From Vulcanimicrobiota bacterium (lineage in GTDB: Bacteria > Eremiobacterota > Eremiobacteria > Baltobacterales > Baltobacteraceae): a stretch of DNA of 5,425 nt. The notes beneath the pieces are model-generated. The model was given only the letters and a program-made list of their open reading frames with translations. It was not told where the DNA came from and searched no databases. The stretch is taken from contig JASHZC010000222.1 in NCBI GenBank assembly GCA_030042755.1, forward strand, positions 1-5,425. The letters run 5' to 3'. The position numbers and the translations under genes are program-made. Positions 1-5,425 of this stretch are shown here, piece after piece (positions within the stretch are counted from its first letter, which is position 1; every line of letters begins with the position of its first letter).

Positions 1-87
1 GGGTCGGGACGCATCCTATCGATCAGACGAGCTGACGGCGATCCCGTCGAATACGGAGCGGTGCTCTTCGACATCGATCGCGGGTAA
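1..87 (+). CDS. accB: Biotin carboxyl carrier protein of acetyl-CoA carboxylase, C-terminal fragment
   Basis: The last 28 residues of a protein that begins upstream of the window and ends at TAA 85-87. The readable tail contains GRILSIRRADGDPVEYGAVLFDI, here given as GRILSIRR followed by ADGDPVEYGAVLFDI. It matches the last strands of the biotinyl (lipoyl-like) domain of AccB, where a glycine-rich turn leads into the near-invariant G-x-P-V-E-Y/F-G-x-x-L-F ending. The biotinylated lysine (M-K-M motif) would lie upstream and is not seen. AccB carries biotin between the biotin carboxylase (AccC) and the carboxyltransferase (AccA/AccD) in the cytoplasm, in the first committed step of fatty-acid synthesis. 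The immediate downstream accC strongly supports the call. A BCCP of another biotin-dependent carboxylase is possible but less likely given the PVEYG ending and the neighbour. Confidence 0.88.
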   Translation, partial: GSGRILSIRRADGDPVEYGAVLFDIDRG

Positions 88-91
88 ACGG

Positions 92-105
92 CTCTAAAAG
101 TAGAG
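92..105 (+). promoter_or_regulatory. Small potential hairpin covering the accC Shine-Dalgarno
   Basis: CTCTA (92-96) and TAGAG (101-105) are perfect reverse complements separated by the 4-nt loop AAAG, in the accB-accC gap. The 3' arm overlaps the AGAGGA ribosome binding site. The stem is short (5 bp, two G-C pairs), so it would be only marginally stable and could arise by chance. It is not followed by a T-run, so it is not a terminator. A role in damping accC translation is inference. Confidence 0.3.
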
Positions 106-107
106 GA
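102..107 (+). promoter_or_regulatory. Ribosome binding site of accC, deciding an ATT start
   Basis: AGAGGA lies 8 nt before ATT 116-118, which is ideal Shine-Dalgarno spacing. No ATG, GTG or TTG exists in this frame between the in-frame TAG at 101-103 and GTG 239. The site therefore supports initiation at ATT. The first half of the motif is also the 3' arm of a small potential hairpin (92-105). Confidence 0.7.
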
Positions 108-115
108 CGAACGCC

Positions 116-1474
116 ATTTTCACCAAGGTTCTCATTGCCAATCGCGGCGAGATCGCGCTGCGCATCAATCGCGCCTGCCAAGAGCTAGGCGTACGAACCG
201 TCGCGATTTTTTCCGAAGCGGACCGCGAGTCGCTGCACGTGCGTCAAGCCGACGAAGCATTTTGCGTCGGACCCGGGCCCGTGCCGCGCTCGTACCTCAA
301 CATTCCCAATATCATTTCCACTGCGCTCATCACCGGCTGCGACGCGATTCATCCGGGGTATGGCTTTCTGGCAGAGAACGCGCGGTTTGCGCAGATCTGC
401 GCCGACCACGGACTGACGTTCATTGGGCCAAGACCGGACGTCATCGCGTCGATGGGCGACAAGGCCACTGCCAAGCGCGTGATGCGCGAGGCCGGCGTTG
501 CGACGACGCCCGGCACCGACATTCTCGAGTCGGTTGGCGATGCGCTGCGCGAAGCAGAGCGAATCGGGTATCCGGTTCTCCTCAAGGCGACCGCCGGCGG
601 CGGGGGCAAAGGCATGCGCGTCGTCGAGAGCCCGAGCGAAATGGAGCGCGCATACGCAAGCGCGACGGCGGAAGCTGAAGCCAGCTTCAAAGACGGTCGC
701 GTGTACATGGAAAAGCTCATCATCGATCCGCGCCACATCGAGGTGCAAGTTCTTGGTGACGAATTTGGTAACGTGGTGCATTTGGGCGAGCGCGATTGCT
801 CGATGCAGAAGCCCTCGCATCAGAAACTGATCGAGGAATCCCCGGCGCCGCACCTCTCGGATTCCACGCGATCGGCACTCTTGGAGATGGCCGTGCGCGC
901 GTGCAAGCACGTGCGCTACAACAACGCGGGAACGCTCGAGTTTCTCGTCAGCGGCGAAAACGTGTACTTCATGGAGATGAACACCCGCATTCAGGTCGAG
1001 CATCCCGTTACGGAAATGGTGTATAGCGTCGACTTGGTCAAGGAGCAAATTCGCATCGCTGCGGGCGAGCCGCTCGGCTACGCGCAACACGACCTCGCAC
1101 TACGCGGGCACGCAATCGAGTGTCGCATCAACGCCGAAGATCCGTACAATGGCTTCGCACCGCAGGCCGGAACGCTGACGAAGGTCGTGTTTCCCGGCGG
1201 GCCCGGCGTTCGCGTCGACACGCACGTTTTTTCCGGTGCGCTCGTACCACCGTACTACGACTCGATGATCGCCAAAGTCGTCGCATTTGGCGCTTCGCGC
1301 GAAGCCGCAATTGCGCGGATGGAACGCGCGCTGCGTGAAACCGTCATCGAAGGCGTGAGTACCACGATAGGCTATTGTTTGGAAATCTTGGCCGAACCAA
1401 AATTCCGTGAGGGCCGTTACGACATCGGTTTCTTGCCCAGCATGCTGGCCGGCGCGGCGATTGGAGCGCGCTGA
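116..1474 (+). CDS. accC: Biotin carboxylase subunit of acetyl-CoA carboxylase (ATT start)
   Basis: Catalyses ATP- and bicarbonate-dependent carboxylation of the biotin on AccB, the first half-reaction of acetyl-CoA carboxylase, in the cytoplasm. The 452 residues match the E. coli enzyme (449). The N-terminal domain opens FTKVLIANRGEIALRI, the family signature. The ATP-grasp domain shows MGDK (K116), K157, the Gly-rich loop GGGGKGMR (161-168), RHIEVQ (H207), HQK (H235, K237), E275 and EMNTRIQVEHP (E287, R291, Q293, E295). The C-terminal part has ECRINAEDP (R337) and PPYYDSM. All catalytic and bicarbonate/biotin contacts known from E. coli are therefore present. The start is ATT at 116, because the frame is closed by TAG at 101 and the next usual start (GTG 239) would delete 41 conserved residues. 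An RBS lies 8 nt upstream. Oddity: the loop reads SMQKPSHQK, one residue longer than the usual SMQRRHQK. The stop codon is one base from the nusB start. Confidence 0.95.
   Translation: MFTKVLIANRGEIALRINRACQELGVRTVAIFSEADRESLHVRQADEAFCVGPGPVPRSYLNIPNIISTALITGCDAIHPGYGFLAENARFAQICADHGLTFIGPRPDVIASMGDKATAKRVMREAGVATTPGTDILESVGDALREAERIGYPVLLKATAGGGGKGMRVVESPSEMERAYASATAEAEASFKDGRVYMEKLIIDPRHIEVQVLGDEFGNVVHLGERDCSMQKPSHQKLIEESPAPHLSDSTRSALLEMAVRACKHVRYNNAGTLEFLVSGENVYFMEMNTRIQVEHPVTEMVYSVDLVKEQIRIAAGEPLGYAQHDLALRGHAIECRINAEDPYNGFAPQAGTLTKVVFPGGPGVRVDTHVFSGALVPPYYDSMIAKVVAFGASREAAIARMERALRETVIEGVSTTIGYCLEILAEPKFREGRYDIGFLPSMLAGAAIGAR
1461..1466 (+). promoter_or_regulatory. Ribosome binding site of nusB
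   Basis: TTGGAG inside the end of accC, 9 nt before the GTG at 1476. It decides the nusB start in favour of GTG 1476 over the more upstream in-frame ATG at 1407, whose extra 23 residues do not resemble NusB. Confidence 0.6.
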
Positions 1475-1475
1475 A

Positions 1476-1883
1476 GTGCCTTCACGCAGGGAGGGACGGG
1501 AAGCCGCGTTGCAAGCGCTCTATGCGATCGTCGTCGGACGTCGCGACCCCGGCGACGCGCTGACCGAACTTGTCGGGAGCAACGCCGAAACGGACTATCG
1601 CGGCTTTGTCAAAGACCTTGTCACGGGCACGCTCGATCATGCTCAAGAGGCCGACACCTTGCTGGCGCCGCTTTTGGAGGGATGGACGATCGAACGATTG
1701 CCCACCATCGACCGTTTGCTCTTAGAGATGGGGACATTCGAACTTTGCCATCGTCCGCAAACGCCGCGCGCGGTGGTGATCAACGAAGCGGTCGAGCTGG
1801 CAAAGAAATTCTCGACCGAGGACTCCAATCGCTTTGTCAACGGCGTATTGAATGCTATCGCGAAAGAAACGACGCAAACGTAA
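1476..1883 (+). CDS. nusB: Transcription antitermination factor NusB
   Basis: NusB binds boxA RNA together with S10 (NusE) and helps RNA polymerase read through rRNA operons. The 135 residues agree with the family (E. coli 139). The N-terminus SRREGREAALQALYA (residues 3-17) is the Arg-rich, boxA-binding first helix typical of NusB. Next come EGW (68-70), the helix IDRLLLEMGTFEL (78-90) and the hallmark VINEAVELAKKFSTEDSNRF (101-120) followed by VNGVLNAI (121-128). GTG 1476 is chosen as the start because the conserved helix begins three residues later and TTGGAG lies 9 nt upstream. The accC stop (1472-1474) is separated from this start by one base, so the genes are surely co-transcribed and probably coupled. 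The last 32 nt are shared with the start of the PBP gene in another frame. The only real alternative is a longer N-terminus, which is not supported. Confidence 0.95.
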   Translation: MPSRREGREAALQALYAIVVGRRDPGDALTELVGSNAETDYRGFVKDLVTGTLDHAQEADTLLAPLLEGWTIERLPTIDRLLLEMGTFELCHRPQTPRAVVINEAVELAKKFSTEDSNRFVNGVLNAIAKETTQT

Positions 1884-4014
1884 GGCGAAGGCCGGCTCAG
1901 GCAGCTGGCTTCGCGGTGCGTTCATTTTTTTGCTGTTGGTGGTACTCTTCGGTGCCGGATTGGTGGCCGGAATCATCGCAGCGTACTCGCGCAATTTGCC
2001 GGACATCAGCCGTCTGGCAGATTATCAGCCGGCAACGTCGACGCGCATCTTCGCGCGGGACGGAACGCTGCTCGCTTCGGTGTACAAGCAGAATCGGACG
2101 TACGTGCCCCTTTCGCGCATACCGCTCGTGATGCAGCAAGCCGTGATCGCGAACGAAGATCACAACTTTTATTACCATCACGGCGTCGATTTCGGCGGCA
2201 TGATGCGAGCGGCATTTGCCGATCTTACCCATCAGGAGTTTCAGGGTGCGTCGACGATCACGCAGCAGCTCGCTCGCAATTTATTCCTGAACGATGAGGT
2301 TTCGATCTCGCGCAAAATTCAAGAAGCATTGCTCGCGATTGAAATCGAGCGCTATTACACCAAGGACGAAATCCTCGAGCGTTACCTGAACATGGTGTAT
2401 CTCGGCTCGGGTGCGTACGGAGTCGACGCCGCCGCGCACACCTATTTCGGTGAGAGCATCGACAAGGTCACCCTCAGACAAGCGGCGATGATAGCAGGCG
2501 TGATTGCGGCGCCGTCGGATTACTCGCCGTTCGTCAATCTCGCGCTTGCCAAGGATCGTGAACGCCACGTGCTCGATCGCATGGTCGAGAGCGGATATGT
2601 TACGCAGACGCAAGCCGATGCGGCGGCAGCATCTCCCCTCGGACTTGCCAGAGAGCGTTCCCCGGGACTGCAGGGCTATCTTTATCCCTACTACACGACG
2701 TACGTTATCGCGCAACTCGAGCGTCTGTTCGGAAAACAGGCGGTGGAAGAGGGCGGGCTGCAAGTCTATACCGCGCTCGATCCGCAACTGCAGCGCGAGG
2801 CCCAAGAATCGATCGACTGGGGGCTGCAACGCGCCGGAGCGGAGGGCGCGAACGCTCACGAGGCCGCGATCGTGTCGATACGACCCTCAACCGGCGAGAT
2901 CGTCGCGATGGTCGGCGGCAAGGGGTTCTCACTCGACAATCAATTCAATCGCGCGTGGCAGGCGCGCCGTCAGCCGGGCTCGTCGTTCAAGCTCTACGTC
3001 TATACCGCGGCGATCGATTCCGGAATGCCCGCGAACACGATCATCGACGATTCGCCGATTAGTTACCCGATGGGCGACGGTACGACGTGGTCGCCCAGAG
3101 ACGACGATGGCCGATACCTGGGGCCGGTAACGCTGCGCACCGCGCTCGCGCTTTCGCGCAACATCGTCGCGGTGAGACTGGCGGATCGAATCGGCCTCGA
3201 CAAGGTGATTCAGTACGCCACGCGTATGGGCGTCACGTCGCCACTCGAACCGAACCTGTCGCTGGCGCTCGGATCGTCGGGAGTTACACCGCTCGACCAG
3301 GCGACTGGATACGCGACGATCGCCGCGCAGGGGATTCACATCGACCCGTCAGCGATTCGCCTCGTCAAAGATTCGCTTGGAAACGTCGTGCTCGACAATC
3401 AGTATCCTGCGGCGACCGAAGTCGTTAGCGCGGGGACCGCATTCATCATGACGAGCATGCTGGAAGACGTGATAAACCACGGAACAGGTTATCCCAATGC
3501 AATAATCGGCAGACCGGCTGCCGGAAAAACCGGCACGACCTCCGATTTCCGCGACGCATGGTTCGTCGGATTCACACCCGACCTGGTGACGGCGGTGTGG
3601 ATGGGGAACGACGATTATTCGCGCATGGTCGAAGCATACGGCGGCGACATACCCGCTTCCATCTGGGCGCACTACATGAAGCAGGCGCTCGCGGCGGTTC
3701 CGAAACACCCCTTCCCCGTTCCGACCGATCAGGTCATCCGCGTCGCATGCTCGGGGCCGCCGGAATTTTACTTGATCGGGACGCAGCCGCTGAATTGCGG
3801 CGCAACCGTCCAAGGTAAACAGGCCGCGATAGATCCGGCCGCATCGCCGAACGGTATAACACCGCTGCCAAGCCTTGCTCCCGGCCAAACGCCGCCTCCA
3901 AACACGGCCGGCGACGGAACGCAGTACATTCCGCTCGTTTCCGCTACGCCTGCACCAACCGATTCTCCATCGCCCGACGCTACCGCTACGCCGCCCTCGC
4001 CGCGCAAACGATGA
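1852..4014 (+). CDS. Class A penicillin-binding protein, PBP1A family (bifunctional transglycosylase/transpeptidase)
   Basis: Polymerises lipid II into glycan strands and crosslinks stem peptides on the outer face of the cytoplasmic membrane. The 720 residues begin with a basic cytoplasmic tail (1-14, many K/R). A single transmembrane segment follows (about 22-44). The GT51 glycosyltransferase domain has motif 1 EDHNFYYHHG (E102 catalytic), motif 2 GASTITQQ (132-139), motif 3 RKIQEALLAIEIE (E158) and KDEILERYLNMVYLG (171-185). The transpeptidase domain has SSFK (S377 nucleophile, K380), SRN (435-437) and KTGT (559-562). The tail after about 657 is rich in Pro/Ser/Thr and looks disordered. Two cysteines (C633, C649) could form a disulfide. 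Family cues: the SxxK motif continues KLYVY rather than the common KPxVY. ATG 1852 is the only plausible start, since the next in-frame start-type codon is inside the membrane helix. It overlaps nusB by 32 nt with no clear RBS. Which PBP1 paralogue it is cannot be told, so no symbol is given. Confidence 0.93.
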   Translation: MLSRKKRRKRKAKAGSGSWLRGAFIFLLLVVLFGAGLVAGIIAAYSRNLPDISRLADYQPATSTRIFARDGTLLASVYKQNRTYVPLSRIPLVMQQAVIANEDHNFYYHHGVDFGGMMRAAFADLTHQEFQGASTITQQLARNLFLNDEVSISRKIQEALLAIEIERYYTKDEILERYLNMVYLGSGAYGVDAAAHTYFGESIDKVTLRQAAMIAGVIAAPSDYSPFVNLALAKDRERHVLDRMVESGYVTQTQADAAAASPLGLARERSPGLQGYLYPYYTTYVIAQLERLFGKQAVEEGGLQVYTALDPQLQREAQESIDWGLQRAGAEGANAHEAAIVSIRPSTGEIVAMVGGKGFSLDNQFNRAWQARRQPGSSFKLYVYTAAIDSGMPANTIIDDSPISYPMGDGTTWSPRDDDGRYLGPVTLRTALALSRNIVAVRLADRIGLDKVIQYATRMGVTSPLEPNLSLALGSSGVTPLDQATGYATIAAQGIHIDPSAIRLVKDSLGNVVLDNQYPAATEVVSAGTAFIMTSMLEDVINHGTGYPNAIIGRPAAGKTGTTSDFRDAWFVGFTPDLVTAVWMGNDDYSRMVEAYGGDIPASIWAHYMKQALAAVPKHPFPVPTDQVIRVACSGPPEFYLIGTQPLNCGATVQGKQAAIDPAASPNGITPLPSLAPGQTPPPNTAGDGTQYIPLVSATPAPTDSPSPDATATPPSPRKR

Positions 4015-5288
4015 GCGAACTCGCTCCCGGAACGATCGTTCGAACGGTCAGCGAGTTTACGAAAGGACTTGCCGGCTGGTTTGAAAGACAGAGCGCGTTC
4101 GCGGGCGCTGCGATCAGCGGCGAGATTTCCGGATTGAAGGAAATCACCGGCGGTCACTTGGCATTCGTTCTAAAGGACAGTGGCGCGGTTCTGAACTGCA
4201 TCGTGTGGCAGAGCAAAGTTGGACGTCTTCCGCCGCTTCAAAACGGTTCGGCCGCGGTCGCCGTCGGCAACGTGCGCCTACGCTCCGAACAAAGCTCGTA
4301 CCAAATGATCGTCGATATGGTGCATCTCACCGGCATCGGCGAACTGTACGCGCGCTTCAACGCGCTCAAGGAGCAATTTCGTCTCGAAGGGCTCTTCGAC
4401 GCGCAGCGTAAGCGCTCGATCCCGCGCTACGTTCGCCGCGTCGCGTTGATCTCTGCGGCGGGAAGCAAGGCATCCGACGATTTTCTCGCGACGATTCAAT
4501 CGCAAGTACCGTTCATCGAGGTAAGACCCTTGTGGACGCGCGTGCAAGGCACGGGCTCTGAAATCGACATTCGCGCGGCGTTCGACAGCGCGCAGAAACT
4601 TGACGTCGACGTCATCGTCGTAACGCGCGGCGGCGGAACGTACGAAGATCTCTTCACGTTCAACGAAGAAGTCGTCGTACGAGCGATCGCGCGCTCTCGC
4701 CACCCGGTTATCACCGCGATCGGCCATCAGGCCGATCATCACTTGGCCGACGACGCTGCGGACGCGACCTACGGAACTCCATCGAAGGCGGCTGAAGCAA
4801 TTGCTGCTCCGTGGATCGCAACGCGCCTGCGCTTGAGCGATCTGCAGCGCAATCTCCGCAACGCCGCCGACAACGCGCTCGGACGCAGCGCGCAACGCCT
4901 TGCGCTTGCGCGTTCCGAGTTGGATTCGGCAATGCGCGCGCGGGCCGGGAACGCGGAACGAGCGTTGATCGCGCTCGAACGCCGGCTAGGACTGCAAAAT
5001 CCGCTAGCGCGTCTTTCGAAGCGCGCCGAACGCCTGGCTTCCGTTCGCGCGCGTTTGCCCGCAGCGTGGACGCAGTACTCCGGCCGTCAAACGAACCGCC
5101 TTGTGCGGACGGCAGCACGTCTTGCCGCGCTGGACCCACAACAACCGCTCGAACGTGGTTATGCGTTGGTCTTTCACGATGGGAAGCTGCTGCGTTCCGC
5201 CCGCGACGTTGCGGTGGGCGATGCCGTCACGGCGCGCCTAGGGCGCGGAACGCTCGACGCGCGCGTCGAAGTAATACGCGATGAATAG
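4011..5288 (+). CDS. xseA: Exodeoxyribonuclease VII large subunit
   Basis: Catalytic subunit of exonuclease VII, which with XseB degrades single-stranded DNA from both ends in the cytoplasm and acts in repair. The 425 residues are close to the family's usual 400-460. The N-terminal OB fold (about 10-105) has TVSEFTK, SGEISGLK and GHLAFVLKD. The nuclease domain has SAAGSKASDD (D156), RVQG (177-180), RGGGTYEDLFTFNEE (R206) and AIGHQADHHLADDAAD (H239, D242). These line up with the E. coli residues D155, R205, H238 and D241. TPSKAAEA (256-263) follows. A long, Arg/Ala-rich helical region (about 265-375) is the expected coiled-coil arm for XseB binding, and RGYALVFHDGK (382-392) begins the conserved C-terminal cap. 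The ATG overlaps the PBP stop as ATGA and has no clear RBS, so coupling is likely. Oddity: GHQAD replaces the common GHETD. Assignment is firm. Confidence 0.95.
   Translation: MSELAPGTIVRTVSEFTKGLAGWFERQSAFAGAAISGEISGLKEITGGHLAFVLKDSGAVLNCIVWQSKVGRLPPLQNGSAAVAVGNVRLRSEQSSYQMIVDMVHLTGIGELYARFNALKEQFRLEGLFDAQRKRSIPRYVRRVALISAAGSKASDDFLATIQSQVPFIEVRPLWTRVQGTGSEIDIRAAFDSAQKLDVDVIVVTRGGGTYEDLFTFNEEVVVRAIARSRHPVITAIGHQADHHLADDAADATYGTPSKAAEAIAAPWIATRLRLSDLQRNLRNAADNALGRSAQRLALARSELDSAMRARAGNAERALIALERRLGLQNPLARLSKRAERLASVRARLPAAWTQYSGRQTNRLVRTAARLAALDPQQPLERGYALVFHDGKLLRSARDVAVGDAVTARLGRGTLDARVEVIRDE
4030..4041. repeat. 12-bp perfect palindrome GAACGATCGTTC at the 5' end of xseA
   Basis: A perfect inverted repeat starting 19 nt after the first base of the xseA start codon, of the form GAAC-N4-GTTC. 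That form is shared by LexA boxes of Firmicutes and Actinobacteria. It lies in coding sequence, has only half of the flanking consensus (CGA on the right but not TCG on the left), and GAAC/GTTC are common in this DNA. An operator role is therefore weakly supported. Confidence 0.2.
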
Positions 5289-5425
5289 CGATGGGCAAGG
5301 GACGTTCGAGGAAAAGCTGGAGCGCATCGATGCGATCGTCCGCGAACTCGAGTCGGGTAACGTCAAGCTCGATCGCGCGATCGAACTCTTCAAAGAAGGC
5401 AAGACTCTGACCGCGCAGTGCGAGG
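5281..5425 (+). CDS. xseB: Exodeoxyribonuclease VII small subunit, N-terminal part (cut by window end)
   Basis: Forms the multi-copy helical partner of XseA. The 48 complete residues read here start MNSDGQG and continue with TFEEKLERIDAIVRELESG (8-26) and NVKLDRAIELFKEG (27-40). This is the classic XseB pattern: F-E-x-x-L-x-x-L/I-x-x-I-V-x-x-L-E-x-G, then L-x-x-x-I/L-x-L-F/Y-x-x-G. About 25-35 residues should follow outside the window, as the family is usually 70-85 long. The ATG at 5281 lies 8 nt inside xseA (stop 5286-5288), with only a weak GAAG at 5268-5271 as a ribosome binding site. Coupling to xseA translation is therefore likely and fits the need for a fixed subunit ratio. The ATG at 5291 is in a different frame and is not the start. 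Confidence 0.92.
   Translation, partial: MNSDGQGTFEEKLERIDAIVRELESGNVKLDRAIELFKEGKTLTAQCE

Noticed and set aside
239..241. GTG as the start of accC
   Set aside because: It would begin 41 residues inside the conserved biotin carboxylase N-domain. The conserved family N-terminus and a good RBS point to ATT 116.
185..1090. A 301-residue open frame on the minus strand across accC
   Set aside because: Antisense shadow of a strongly conserved gene in GC-rich DNA. Its protein is rich in Arg/His/Ala, shows no recognisable motif and has no fitting ribosome binding site.
1407..1409. ATG as the start of nusB
   Set aside because: The 23 extra residues are a frame-shifted reading of accC and do not resemble NusB. 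GTG 1476 with its TTGGAG is a better fit.
1925..1931. Run of seven T as a slippage site or terminator tail
   Set aside because: It encodes Ile-Phe-Leu of the PBP membrane helix in an unbroken frame, and no GC-rich hairpin precedes it.
2281..2859. A 192-residue minus-strand open frame inside the PBP gene
   Set aside because: Shadow of the GT51/linker coding sequence with no motif of its own.
4683..4690. GCGATCGC octamer and many CGATCG sites
   Set aside because: This looks like the cyanobacterial HIP1 repeat, but the full octamer is not conspicuously repeated. The many CGATCG sites fit frequent Asp, Ile and Arg codons in GC-rich DNA.
4278..4895. A 205-residue minus-strand open frame inside xseA
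   Set aside because: It overlaps the catalytic domain of xseA, is Arg-rich, and has no support as a gene.
5291..5293. ATG as an alternative xseB start
   Set aside because: It is not in the XseB frame. ATG 5281 opens the frame that encodes the conserved FEEKLERID and ELESG motifs.

Overview
The window is a tightly packed, single-strand (+) run of six genes from a moderately to highly GC-rich bacterium, roughly 60% G+C by eye. In order they are: the 3' end of accB (biotin carboxyl carrier protein), accC (biotin carboxylase), nusB (transcription antitermination factor), a class A penicillin-binding protein of the PBP1A type, xseA (exonuclease VII large subunit) and the 5' part of xseB (exonuclease VII small subunit). 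No RNA gene, mobile element, CRISPR array, terminator or long non-coding stretch is visible. The only true intergenic gap longer than 1 nt is 28 nt, between accB and accC.

The order accB-accC-nusB-(...)-xseA-xseB recalls the Bacillus/Clostridia-type cluster accB-accC-yqhY-nusB-folD-xseA-xseB. Here the Asp23/YqhY gene is absent and a bifunctional peptidoglycan synthase sits where folD would be expected. The GC content and this hybrid order suggest a non-Firmicute lineage, perhaps one of the little-cultured phyla such as Eremiobacterota (WPS-2). That placement is a guess from composition and order only.

Layout: 1-87 accB tail; 88-115 leader with the accC ribosome binding site inside a small potential hairpin; 116-1474 accC with an ATT start codon; 1476-1883 nusB, GTG start one base after the accC stop; 1852-4014 PBP, whose start lies 32 nt inside nusB; 4011-5288 xseA, ATGA overlap with the PBP; 5281-5425 xseB, 8-nt overlap, cut by the window end. 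Clear Shine-Dalgarno sequences are seen only before accC and nusB. The downstream genes overlap their predecessors and probably rely on translational coupling.

The genes link fatty-acid precursor supply (AccB/AccC make carboxybiotin for malonyl-CoA), control of rRNA transcription (NusB), cell-wall polymerisation and crosslinking (PBP), and DNA end-processing (XseA/XseB). This is a housekeeping growth operon, not an accessory island. I found no evidence of a new defence or mobile system. The points most worth a second look are the non-canonical ATT start of accC together with the hairpin over its ribosome binding site, the PBP in the folD position, and small active-site-loop variations in AccC and XseA.
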